Source of the DNA: an uncultured bacterium
GTDB taxonomy: Bacteria; Planctomycetota; UBA1135; GCA-002686595
Length of the DNA stretch: 64,000 nucleotides
Direction of reading: 5' to 3'
Assembly: GCA_938083085.1 (NCBI GenBank)
Contig: CALLKX010000009.1
Span: 1 to 64,000, forward strand
Shown here: one piece after another, positions 44,261-52,026 of the stretch
Layout of the letters: every line of letters starts with the position of its first letter
Position numbering within the stretch: position 1 is the stretch's first letter
Program-made: the position numbers and the translations under genes
The notes under the pieces: generated by a model
What the model was told of the DNA's origin: nothing
The model's input: the letters and a program-made list of their open reading frames with translations, nothing else
Database searches by the model: none

Positions 44261-44346
44261 GGCGAGCGGACCACCCAGGGACGGCGGAATCGATGAGGAG
44301 AACGGGAGGGGAGGAACCGCCGGCCGAAACGTCTTATCATCGGGAC

Positions 44347-44817
44347 ATGCCCTTCCTCGTCCTCCTCCTCCTGCTCGGCGGCGTCATCGCCGCGCCAGGC
44401 GTCCTCCTCGACCGCTCATGGAAGGTGGGAGACAAGGTGCAAGCCGCCATGGAGCGGGGTGAGGCCCCGAGCAACGAGATCATCGAGGTCTCGATCCTCC
44501 GCCTCAAGAACGCGCGCTACCGCCGGGGTCGGCCCCTCCCCGAGTGGGTGCAAGAGCTGGACGGCAAGAGGATCAGCCTCTGGGGCTACATGGCCATCGG
44601 GACTCTCGAGGGCCTGAGCGAGTTCGAGCTTGTCCCCGAGTCCTGCGAGTGCGGCAAGTCGAAGGTCAACCACTTCGTTCAGGTGACCCTCGACGACGAC
44701 GTCACACGCTTCATCCCTGGCCGGATCACGCTGGAAGGGACCTTCAGCTGCGGCGAGGTGGAGGAGGACGGCTTCATCACGAGCCTCTACCGCCTCTCCA
44801 CCGACCAACTCCCCTGA
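44347..44817 (+). CDS. DUF3299-like exported or anchored protein
   Basis: A 156-residue protein. ATG 44347 starts a short hydrophobic segment (MPFLVLLLLLGGVIAAPG) that is either a signal or an anchor; an in-frame ATG at 44293 adds 18 charged residues. The rest is reminiscent of DUF3299: 'ELDGKRISLWGYMAIGTLEGLSEF', 'SKVNHFVQVTL' and 'RITLEGTFSCGEVEEDGFITSLYRL'. Cys residues in 'PESCECGKS' recall the Cys pair of that family. A clearer DUF3299 protein lies at 47628-48473, so the two may be related. The HEAT-type gene starts 17 bases downstream, suggesting an operon. Confidence 0.65.
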   Translation: MPFLVLLLLLGGVIAAPGVLLDRSWKVGDKVQAAMERGEAPSNEIIEVSILRLKNARYRRGRPLPEWVQELDGKRISLWGYMAIGTLEGLSEFELVPESCECGKSKVNHFVQVTLDDDVTRFIPGRITLEGTFSCGEVEEDGFITSLYRLSTDQLP

Positions 44818-44834
44818 GGGGGAGCCCGCGCGCC

Positions 44835-46175
44835 ATGAACCGATTCGTCCGCCTCGCCGCCGTCGCGGCCCTCGTCCTGTGCCCGTCCGTGTCCGCGCCG
44901 GCCCAGGAGGCCCCTGCGCGTCAGTACAGCCCGGAGCAGATCGATCGGCTGATCGTGCACGCCCAGTCTGGCTCCGCCGTCATCCGGCCCCAGGCCGCGG
45001 AGCGCCTGGCCAGCATCGGCAAGCCCGCTGCCGACCGCCTGCTCACCATGGCCGGCACCTCCCTCGGAGAGCTGGCGCTGCTCGGCCCGAGCCTCATCGA
45101 AGTCCTCGGCCGCTTCGACGACCCGCGCTTCCGCGCGCTCCTCTGGCCCGCGATGGAGGACGCCGAGTTCCCCTGGCGGCCGGCCGTCTCCCGCTCCCTG
45201 GCCCACCGTCCCCTGCCCGGCGAATGGGACCGCCTCCAGGGCTTCCTCGGGGACCCCATCGCCCCCGTCCGGCTCGCCACCCTCGACGCCCTCGCCCTGC
45301 TCTCCAGCGGTGATGGGGCAGAGCGCAGAGCCCGCTTCGACTCACTCGCCGTCGCGCGCCTGACCGACGACAACGACGTGGTTCGCCGCCGGGCAGCCGT
45401 CCTCCTCGACGGCCGCGGCCACAGCCGTGCGCTCCAGTGGCTGCTGGTGGACCTCCAACGCACCGACACCTACTTCGATCTCCCGACGGGCGAGGCCGCA
45501 CGCTACGCCGCGGTCAACGCCCTGCAGGCCCTCGACATCGACCTGGCCGGCTTCGAGGCGTTCCTGCCCCCCACCACGGAGCCCAACCAGCTGGCCCTGG
45601 CGAAGCTCCGGCAGCGCCTGCTCGCCCGCGCCAGCGCGTCCGAGTCGAGGCTCCCCGAGGCCGCGCGCGGCCTCGTGCCCCGTACCCTCCCCGCCATCGC
45701 GCAGCTCGGTGGCCCCGTCGAGGGCGCCCGGCTCGGGCTGCTCCTGAAGTCATGCCGGCGCGGAGACTACTACCTGCGCTGGACGGACGACGACCAGCTC
45801 ATCATCGGCTACGGCAACCCCGCCCGGGTCCAGCTCCCCGAGGGAACGACCCGGCGCCTCATGGCCGTCGCCGACGCCGCCCAGGAGGCCAACCCGGGCA
45901 AGGTCTACTGGGGCCGTCCGGGGTGCGACATGGAGAGCTTCCGCATGCCGCGCGTGGGCCAACCCGACGCTCGCCTGCAGCAGCTCATCCTCTCCAAGGA
46001 CGAGCGGCCGGCCCCCGACCTGCGCCCCGCCGCCCTCTCTGCCCTGGGCGCTGCGATGGCCGCGTCCATCCCGACCGACGATGCGCTCAGCGCACGCGAC
46101 CCCCGCACCAGGGACCTCGCTCGGCGGGTCCGCGGCGCCTTCGCCTCCATCGGCGGGTCTGTCGGGCCTCGCTGA
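44835..46175 (+). CDS. HEAT-repeat-type exported protein
   Basis: A 446-residue protein. ATG 44835 gives a signal peptide (MNRFVRLAAVAALVLCPSVSA). The N-terminal 260 residues are all-helical with repeating units of about 35 residues ('AAERLASIGKPAADRLLTMAG', 'PVRLATLDALALLSSGDG'), as in HEAT/Armadillo solenoids. A C-terminal part of mixed content ('YYLRWTDDDQLIIGYGNPARV') follows, and no enzyme motif is visible. It is 17 bases downstream of the DUF3299-like gene and so probably co-expressed. A periplasmic scaffold role is inferred. Confidence 0.65.
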   Translation: MNRFVRLAAVAALVLCPSVSAPAQEAPARQYSPEQIDRLIVHAQSGSAVIRPQAAERLASIGKPAADRLLTMAGTSLGELALLGPSLIEVLGRFDDPRFRALLWPAMEDAEFPWRPAVSRSLAHRPLPGEWDRLQGFLGDPIAPVRLATLDALALLSSGDGAERRARFDSLAVARLTDDNDVVRRRAAVLLDGRGHSRALQWLLVDLQRTDTYFDLPTGEAARYAAVNALQALDIDLAGFEAFLPPTTEPNQLALAKLRQRLLARASASESRLPEAARGLVPRTLPAIAQLGGPVEGARLGLLLKSCRRGDYYLRWTDDDQLIIGYGNPARVQLPEGTTRRLMAVADAAQEANPGKVYWGRPGCDMESFRMPRVGQPDARLQQLILSKDERPAPDLRPAALSALGAAMAASIPTDDALSARDPRTRDLARRVRGAFASIGGSVGPR

Positions 46176-46363
46176 TGATGGCCTGAATCGACCGGCACCG
46201 CAGCCAGGCTCGGGGACGCCGCACAGCGCGGAGCGCGCGGCTCTGAAGCCGCCTCGCCAAGCGCCCATTGGCTCCAGGCTTGGAGCGCCGCCTCGGCCAC
46301 GACTTCAGCCCAGGCAACAGTGAGAGCCTCCGTCCCAGGCGTGTATGGGCGGCCCCTCCCCGG

Positions 46364-46427
46364 CCTCAGCGCTCCCCGTCCTCAGCGCTCCCCGTCCTCA
46401 GCGCTCGACGTCCTCAGCGCTCGACGA
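46364..46427. repeat. 16-bp tandem repeat, four copies
   Basis: Units of cctcagcgctccccgt (twice) and cctcagcgctcgacgt/a (twice) overlap the stop codon of the adjacent minus-strand oxidoreductase gene at 46414. Each unit carries the same stop-codon context, so slippage here could change the C-terminus. Confidence 0.85.
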
Positions 46428-47631
46428 CCTCGAGCGAGTGCTCGCCGGTAGCGCGCAGCCGACGGACGAGCTCCGCGCCGAGCGCCGTGGTCGGCGTCAG
46501 GACGCCGCCCTCGCCTGGCACCAGCGGCCGCTCCGCGAGGGCGAGCCCCGTCTCCACCAGGATCCGCACCGTCGCGGCGTTCCCCGGGTCGCCACGCATG
46601 TCCTGGCGGACCTCGATGCGCCGGCCGTCCGACAGCGCGAAGTGTGTGGACGAGCGGGTGACGCCGCCCGAGAGCACGCGCTCCGACGGTCCCTCCCCGG
46701 GCGCGGGGCCGAAGCGTCTGAAGAGCGCCCGGCCCACCGCGGTGGAGAGCAGCGCCTGGCCGGCACCGAGTGTGAGGGTCGTGGTGCGCGCGGCCAGCCA
46801 CCCTCGGCCGCTGGAGACCGACTGGAACTCGTCGTAGCGGAAGCCACCTCCCAGCGCCATGGGCGCACCGCGCTCGGCGCGCAGGTGCGCGGAGCGCTGC
46901 ACCACGCGCCGATTGATCGGCCCCATGAAGAACGGCGCCACCCAGCGACCGCCGACCTCGTCGAACTCGGGCCACTGCGGGTCCCTCTGCTGGCGGCGCT
47001 CCTCCGAGGTGCACTCGTGGCCGGGGATGAGAGCGAAGGGATCCGCGAGCTCCCTCGGCGTCGCGGACTCGAAGATGTGCAGCACCGACGCGAGGGTCCC
47101 CCCGTTGAGCCCGCCGCGGAGCCGATAGACCGTCCGACCGGACTCCAGCTGGAGCCCCTCTTGCGCCGCAACGTCCGCGGCGAGGTACACCGCAAGATCC
47201 GCGGGGGCGGAGTCAAAGCCGGAGGCGGGCACCAGGAGGGCGCCGCTGCGCGTCGCCGCTCCGTGGTGGCGCTCGATCACCCGACGCATCCACGGCACCT
47301 CGCCAGTGAGGTCCGCGTAGTGGGTAGAGGCCGCCGCGCAGGCGTCCACCACCGGGTCGCCGTGGATCGCGAAGGGGCCGGCGGTCGAGAGCAGCACCCG
47401 GGTCGACCGCGCCATGGCGTCCACCGCCGCGGGGTCGCCTACGTCGGCGACGATCATGTCCATGCCGAGCGCTTCCGCCAGCTCCCGGAGGGGCGCTTCA
47501 CGCCGTCCGGCGAGAGCGACCCGGAGCCCGTCGGGTCGAACCGCCGCGAGCCTGCGAGCGGCTCGCTGTCCCGTGAAGCCCGTCGCCCCGAAGAGCACCA
47601 GGTCGAAGCGTCGATCGACGGGGTCGATCAC
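46414..47631 (-). CDS. Saccharopine-dehydrogenase-like NAD(P)-binding oxidoreductase
   Basis: A 405-residue Rossmann-fold protein. GTG 47631 overlaps the DUF3299 stop by four bases. The N-terminal 'FDLVLFGATGFTGQRAARRLA' is the dinucleotide-binding loop GxTGFxG, 'LAGRREAPL' follows as the phosphate-binding Arg, and 'VLLSTAGPFAIHGDPVVDACA' and 'HYADLTGEVPWMRRV' are characteristic of the saccharopine-dehydrogenase/trans-acting enoyl reductase family. The substrate is unknown; lipid or polyketide reduction is known for relatives. It is the last gene of the ABC-transporter operon. A 16-bp tandem repeat overlaps its end. Confidence 0.88.
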   Translation of the reverse strand: MIDPVDRRFDLVLFGATGFTGQRAARRLAAVRPDGLRVALAGRREAPLRELAEALGMDMIVADVGDPAAVDAMARSTRVLLSTAGPFAIHGDPVVDACAAASTHYADLTGEVPWMRRVIERHHGAATRSGALLVPASGFDSAPADLAVYLAADVAAQEGLQLESGRTVYRLRGGLNGGTLASVLHIFESATPRELADPFALIPGHECTSEERRQQRDPQWPEFDEVGGRWVAPFFMGPINRRVVQRSAHLRAERGAPMALGGGFRYDEFQSVSSGRGWLAARTTTLTLGAGQALLSTAVGRALFRRFGPAPGEGPSERVLSGGVTRSSTHFALSDGRRIEVRQDMRGDPGNAATVRILVETGLALAERPLVPGEGGVLTPTTALGAELVRRLRATGEHSLEVVER

Positions 47632-48473
47632 TCTTCGTGGGCGTCGGTGGCCTTGATGGCGAAGGCGCCCGTGGCGTAGCCGGCCTCGTCGCTCTGGCCC
47701 GCCAGCTTGAAGGTGCCGCGCACCACCACCGGGACGTAGGCCCAGTAGGTCGTGCCCTCGGGCGCCATGTCCACGTCGACCCACTCGTCCGGCTCGGGCG
47801 CGCCGCCGAAGCAGCACTGCAGGAGGTCCCGCACGAGCATGAAGTGGGGCACCTTGTTCTGGTCCCAGCGCAGGGGAATCATGTAGCCGGTGAGCGCCAC
47901 CTCCTGTCCGTCGAGCGCACGAATCCGGTCGGGGAAGTGGAGATCTTCCCCCTCGTACTCCTCGGGGTAGACAAGGGCGTCCAGCAGCAGGTCCTTGTCC
48001 GCCTCGGCCAGGGAGAGGTCCCCGTATCCGATGATCCAGTGCCCCTCGTCGTCCTTGGCCCAGTCGTAGGAGGCGGGGTCGAGGGGGTCGGCTCCCTCGG
48101 CCAGCTCGAAGGGCTCGCTCTTGACGGTCCCCATGCGCAGCGGGTTCTCCGCCAGGGCCTCGGGGGTGAGCATGGCCGGATCGACCGAGCCCGCGAGTCC
48201 CTCGATGCCAGTGAGCGTCCGAGCGGCGGCTCGCGCTCGCACGCTCGCCTCCGCCGTACTCATCTCCGCGGCCGCCGCCTCGGTGGTGTCGAGAAAGGAG
48301 CGCCCCTTCACCTCCGCCGAGGTCTCCCCGGCGCCGGCCTCCGCCGGCGCGGCACCCTCGGCCACAATGGGGCCGGCCGGCTCCCCGCAGCCCGAGGAGA
48401 GCTGGAGAGCCGCGAGGGACAGCGCGATCGCGGGCCACCGGCCCGGGCGCAGCTCAGCCTTCGTCGCCGTCAC
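47628..48473 (-). CDS. DUF3299 lipoprotein or exported protein
   Basis: A 281-residue protein. GTG 48473 starts TATKAELRPGRWPAIALSLAA with a hydrophobic signal ending LQLSSGC; the -3 residue is Ser, so a weak lipobox. The conserved part at residues 170-275 matches DUF3299: 'LDGQEVALTGYMIPLRWDQNKVPHFML', then two Cys in 'LLQCCFGGAPEPDEWV', and 'VVVRGTFKLAGQ' near the end. A longer frame running into the upstream His-rich repeat is rejected, since that sequence is low-complexity Thr from the repeat's other frame. Known in clusters with a zinc-linked ABC transporter (Zrg). Its stop overlaps the next gene's GTG. Confidence 0.8.
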   Translation of the reverse strand: MTATKAELRPGRWPAIALSLAALQLSSGCGEPAGPIVAEGAAPAEAGAGETSAEVKGRSFLDTTEAAAAEMSTAEASVRARAAARTLTGIEGLAGSVDPAMLTPEALAENPLRMGTVKSEPFELAEGADPLDPASYDWAKDDEGHWIIGYGDLSLAEADKDLLLDALVYPEEYEGEDLHFPDRIRALDGQEVALTGYMIPLRWDQNKVPHFMLVRDLLQCCFGGAPEPDEWVDVDMAPEGTTYWAYVPVVVRGTFKLAGQSDEAGYATGAFAIKATDAHEE

Positions 48474-49104
48474 CCTCGCCTTCGTGGTCGTGATCGTCCC
48501 CGTCGTGGTCGTGATCGTCCCCGTCGTGGTCATGGTCGTCCCCGTCGTGGTCATCGCCGTCGTGGTCATGACCCTCACCCTCCGCGGGCAGGTCGTAATC
48601 GAACTTGACGTCCGCGAACTCTGTCCCGAGCACGCTGACCGAGCGAATCAGCCCGTGGAAGTGACGCGCTCCGACAAGCGTCTCGTCCTTGGCGACGAAG
48701 TGAGAGGAGTCTCCCACCGTCTCACCTGAGAGCTTGCTCGCCTGCGCCATCAGCTCCAGCTCGAGGGGCTCGTCCCCGTGCATGTCGATGGAGACAACCA
48801 CCGACGCCGAGGGCGACCGAACCGACTTCTCAGCGTGCCCGCCATAGGTGTACATCGTCAGCTGCCCGGCCTCGGGATCGAGGACGAACTCAGCGTTGGC
48901 GAAGTGGTCCCCCAACTCGACCAGCATCCCGCCTTCTTCGGCATGAGGGGCCGTATGGACGTGCCCTTCCTCGGCGTGCTCGCCGGTCCCCTCGTGATCA
49001 TGATCGTGGTCATGATCATGGTCGTGAGCGCCTCCGCAGGAGACCAGGGCGGCGTAGGTGACGAGGAGGAGCGAGGCGCCGAGGCGCTTGGGTTGAATGG
49101 GCAT
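48454..49104 (-). CDS. His/Asp-rich metal-binding lipoprotein
   Basis: A 216-residue lipoprotein. ATG 49104 opens MPIQPKRLGASLLLVTYAALVSC with the lipidated Cys23. Directly after come His-Asp alternations (DHDHDHDHDHDH, about residues 27-38), and the C-terminus carries repeats of HDHDGDD encoded by a 21-bp tandem repeat. The central domain ('GGMLVELGDHFANAEFVLDPEAGQLTMYTYGGHAEKSV') is a compact beta fold found near metal-handling genes. Zinc, nickel or cobalt binding in the periplasm is likely. It stands between the ABC permease (33-base gap) and DUF3299, as in Zrg-type clusters where a His-rich periplasmic protein accompanies an ABC transporter. Confidence 0.8.
   Translation of the reverse strand: MPIQPKRLGASLLLVTYAALVSCGGAHDHDHDHDHDHEGTGEHAEEGHVHTAPHAEEGGMLVELGDHFANAEFVLDPEAGQLTMYTYGGHAEKSVRSPSASVVVSIDMHGDEPLELELMAQASKLSGETVGDSSHFVAKDETLVGARHFHGLIRSVSVLGTEFADVKFDYDLPAEGEGHDHDGDDHDGDDHDHDGDDHDHDGDDHDHEGEGDGDEG
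48482..48573 (-). repeat. 21-bp/15-bp coding repeat for HDHDGDD units
   Basis: Three 21-bp units and two shorter copies encode the C-terminal His/Asp repeats of the metal-binding lipoprotein. The following gene starts inside this array at 48473. Confidence 0.8.
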
Positions 49105-49137
49105 GAGAGTGTCGTTGTAAAGAGGGTGACGACCAGA

Positions 49138-50379
49138 CTACGCGAGGGTCCGAGCCACGTCCGTGGAATAGGCCTTGATGGCCGGAATCACACCCGCGAG
49201 CGCCCCGACGACGACCATGCCCAGGGGCGTCCAGAGGAGCGAGGGGTGCACCGACGTGACGTCGAGCACCACCCCGGTCTGCTCCCTGATGATCATGGCG
49301 GAGCCGAACAGGATCCCGCCATAGATGAGGTAGCCAAGGAGGCTCCCGAGGAGGGCGATGGCGCTGGCTTCGAGGACGATGGCCGAGAAGACCGTCTGCT
49401 TGCGCGCGCCGAGGGCGCGCAGGATCGCGAACTCGCGCCGCCGCTCGTTCATCGTGTTGTAGATGCTCGCCAGCAGGCCGAAGCCGGCGACCACGACCAC
49501 GAGGTAGGCCACGTAGACCAGCACCTTGGTGATCCATCCGATCTTCAGGAAGAAGGTGCCGAGCACCGAGGCGATGGGCCAGGCCAGCGTCGCCGAGTCC
49601 CCGCGCCGGATCTCGTCCTGCATGAACTTGCCGCGGATGGGGCTGGAGTACTTCAGCATGACCGCCGAGACCTCCTTCCACTCGTCGGGGATCGCGGCCC
49701 CGCGCTCCACCTCCTCGGTCCCGCCCGCGAGCTTGTGCCCGTCCATGCGAAAGATGCCCTCGATGGGGATCCAGATCACGCCGTCGTTGGCGGTGTTCGT
49801 GGGCTCGAGGACGCCCGTGATCTTGTAGAGCTCCTGGTGAGGCGCAGAGCCCGGCATGTACTGCAGGCCGTGGTAGGGCCGGAAGGTGTCCCCACGCTTC
49901 AGCCCCAGCTTCTCCGCCACCACGCTGCCGAGGACCGCCTCCTGGAAGCCCTCGTCGAAGGGCTGGCCGTCTCCCTGGAACCGAAACTTCTCGCCGTTCT
50001 GGAACTCGAACACGTCGAAGATCTCGCGCGTGGTCCCGACGATGCGGTAGCCGTAGAGGTTGTCGCCGAGGGCGTAGGGGATGGCGTAGCGCACGTCGCC
50101 CCGGCCCTTGACCTCCTGGTAGAGGCTCCAGGGGATGTTCCCAGGCGAGGTCTCCAGGTGGAAGACCGTGTTGAGCACGAGCTGGAGCTGGCTGCCCTTG
50201 GCACCCAGCACCGCGTCGTACCCGATGTCGCCGCCCGTGAACGCCGTGCGCGACTGCTCCGAGACGGTGAAGACGCTCATCACCAGCCCGCTGGCGAGGC
50301 CGGCGGAGATCACGGTGATGATCGTCGAGAGCAGGTGCTGGCGCAGGGAGCGCGCGACGATGAAGAGGAGTGACCTCAC
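49138..50379 (-). CDS. ABC transporter permease, FtsX/LolE type
   Basis: A 413-residue inner-membrane protein with the LolC/E-MacB layout: one N-terminal helix (LLSTIITVISAGLASGLVMSVFT), a large periplasmic domain of about 230 residues, and three C-terminal helices ('VLVYVAYLVVVVAGFGLLASIYN', 'IALLGSLLGYLIYGGILFG', 'TPLGMVVVGALAGVIPAI'). 'NERRREFAILRALGARKQTVF' before helix three is the FtsX signature that contacts the ATPase. GTG 50379 overlaps the ATPase stop (GTGA). With its ATPase it could extract a lipoprotein or move a metal complex; the adjacent metal lipoprotein favours metal uptake. Confidence 0.9.
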   Translation of the reverse strand: MRSLLFIVARSLRQHLLSTIITVISAGLASGLVMSVFTVSEQSRTAFTGGDIGYDAVLGAKGSQLQLVLNTVFHLETSPGNIPWSLYQEVKGRGDVRYAIPYALGDNLYGYRIVGTTREIFDVFEFQNGEKFRFQGDGQPFDEGFQEAVLGSVVAEKLGLKRGDTFRPYHGLQYMPGSAPHQELYKITGVLEPTNTANDGVIWIPIEGIFRMDGHKLAGGTEEVERGAAIPDEWKEVSAVMLKYSSPIRGKFMQDEIRRGDSATLAWPIASVLGTFFLKIGWITKVLVYVAYLVVVVAGFGLLASIYNTMNERRREFAILRALGARKQTVFSAIVLEASAIALLGSLLGYLIYGGILFGSAMIIREQTGVVLDVTSVHPSLLWTPLGMVVVGALAGVIPAIKAYSTDVARTLA

Positions 50380-51062
50380 GAGCCCTGGGGCTCCTCGGCC
50401 ATGGCCCGGTTCAGCACGGCGAAGTCGAGGGCGTCACCGAAGTCGTCCAGCACACGGGGATCGTGGCTGACGCAGATGAGCGCCGCCCCCTGCTCCCGGC
50501 ACAGCTCTCGCAGGAGACCCAGCGCCTCGAGCGCGAAGCGCGGGTCCAGGTTGCCGGTGGGCTCGTCGGCGAGGACCAGCCGCGGCCGGTTCGCGAGCGC
50601 CCGCGCCAGCGCGACACGCTGCTGCTGCCCGATGGACAGCTGGGCGGGGCGGTGGCGGAGTCGGTCAGCGAGCCCAAGGCGCTCCAGCAAGGAGGTCGCG
50701 AACGCGCGGTCCGGCCCGGGGCCAAACATCATCCCGAGGGTGACGTTCTCAAGGGCGGTGTAACCGCCGAGCAGATTGAACGTCTGGAAGACGTAGCCAA
50801 GCTCCCTGGCGCGCCAAGCGTCCCGCTTCGCCTCGCCCATTCCAGACACCACGTCGCCGTCCCAAACGACCTCACCGGAGGTGGGCGCCAGGAGCCCGGC
50901 GATGATGTTCAGGAACGTCGTCTTGCCGGACCCGCTCGTCCCGGCGATCGCGACCTGCTGGCCTCCCTCCACCTCGAAGGACGGGACATCGAGGATGAGC
51001 TGATCTTCCCCGTCCGGGGACCGGAAGGCCCGGCGGACGTCGCGGAGTTCGAGGAGGGGCAT
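50376..51062 (-). CDS. ABC transporter ATP-binding protein, LolD/MacB type
   Basis: A 228-residue ATPase. Walker A GTSGSGKTT at residues 41-49, ABC signature LSIGQQQRVALARAL and Walker B 'RLVLADEPTGNLD', with the H-loop in 'ICVSHDPRVL', are all intact. The size and the 'DEPTGNLD' signature fit the LolD/MacB/FtsE group, which pairs with FtsX-like permeases. It is the first gene of a minus-strand operon (ATPase, permease, His-rich lipoprotein, DUF3299, oxidoreductase), starting at ATG 51062. Confidence 0.93.
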   Translation of the reverse strand: MPLLELRDVRRAFRSPDGEDQLILDVPSFEVEGGQQVAIAGTSGSGKTTFLNIIAGLLAPTSGEVVWDGDVVSGMGEAKRDAWRARELGYVFQTFNLLGGYTALENVTLGMMFGPGPDRAFATSLLERLGLADRLRHRPAQLSIGQQQRVALARALANRPRLVLADEPTGNLDPRFALEALGLLRELCREQGAALICVSHDPRVLDDFGDALDFAVLNRAMAEEPQGS

Positions 51063-51145
51063 GGCGGAGATTGTAGGACCCCCGCGCCCCAGGGAAACCT
51101 GTCTACACGTCCCTCACCGGATTCGTCGCCCCGCGGGGCGCAGGC

Positions 51146-51961
51146 TCACATGTGCGGTCCCGGATCGGGCAGCCCGCCCTCGGTCAGCTTGGTGGTGATG
51201 TACTCCACCGCCTCGTCCACCGAGTCGGTCTGGAAGAACAGGTCGACGTCGTCCGGCGAGATCGTTCCGAACTCGATCAGGGTCTCGAAGTTGATGACCT
51301 TGGACCAGAACTCCTTGCCGAACAGGACGATGGGCAGGGCCTTCTTGATCTTGAGCGTCTGGACGAGGGTCACCACCTCCATGAACTCGTCCAGGGTCCC
51401 GAAGCCCCCCGGCATCACGACGATGGCCTTGGCCATGTAGGTGAACCAGAACTTGCGCATGAAGAAGTAGTGGAACTCCAGCGACAGGCCCTCGGTGATG
51501 TGCGGGTTGTCGTTCTGCTCGAAGGGCAGGCTGATGTTGAGCCCGATGTTGAGCCCGTCCGCCTCCGAGGCCCCGCGGTTCGCCGCCTCCATGATCCCCG
51601 GGCCGCCGCCCGAGCAGATCACAAAGCGCTGCCGGCCCTCCTCCAGGCCCTTGGCCCACTCCGTCAGCTTGAAGGAGAGCTCCCGCGCCGCCTCGTAGTA
51701 GGCGGACATGCGCAGGTCTCGCTCGGCCTTGGCCACGTCGCCCCCGGAGGCCTTCGCCTCCTCGAGCCCCTTCTCCGCGTCATCCCTCGGGAGCAACCTC
51801 GCAGAGCCGAAGACCACGATCGTGTCCTCGATCTTCATCTCCTCGAAGCGGGCCTCAGGCTCGAGGTACTCGGCCAGGATCCGCATGGGGCGGGCGGTAC
51901 GGCTGTGAATCCAGGGAAGGTTCTCGTACGCCTTCACGGCGCGATAGCGGCTCTCTGACAT
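51146..51961 (-). CDS. LOG-family (lysine decarboxylase-like) protein
   Basis: A 271-residue cytoplasmic Rossmann-fold protein. The nucleotide/phosphoribohydrolase motifs are 'CSGGGPGIMEAANRGA' and 'VVMPGGFGTLDEFMEVVTLVQ', the PGGxGTxxE pattern of LOG enzymes that release cytokinin bases or related nucleobases from nucleoside monophosphates. The name 'lysine decarboxylase' on such proteins is a misnomer. It lies divergent from the AbgT transporter (about 65 bases) and next to the metal operon, but no link is evident. Confidence 0.9.
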   Translation of the reverse strand: MSESRYRAVKAYENLPWIHSRTARPMRILAEYLEPEARFEEMKIEDTIVVFGSARLLPRDDAEKGLEEAKASGGDVAKAERDLRMSAYYEAARELSFKLTEWAKGLEEGRQRFVICSGGGPGIMEAANRGASEADGLNIGLNISLPFEQNDNPHITEGLSLEFHYFFMRKFWFTYMAKAIVVMPGGFGTLDEFMEVVTLVQTLKIKKALPIVLFGKEFWSKVINFETLIEFGTISPDDVDLFFQTDSVDEAVEYITTKLTEGGLPDPGPHM

Positions 51962-52026
51962 GCCAGGAGTCTGGCGCTCTGCACCTCTGGAGGCCAGAGA
52001 ACTCGACCGGCTCCTAGACTCTTCAC

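Noticed and set aside
47632-48438. Upstream N-terminal extension of the saccharopine-dehydrogenase-like protein
   Set aside because: The sequence is Gly/Arg-rich and coincides with the DUF3299 coding region in another frame; the GTG at 47631 fits the family N-terminus.
48778-50373. Plus-strand frame opposite the ABC permease and lipoprotein
   Set aside because: Antisense shadow; the minus strand has the conserved FtsX signature.
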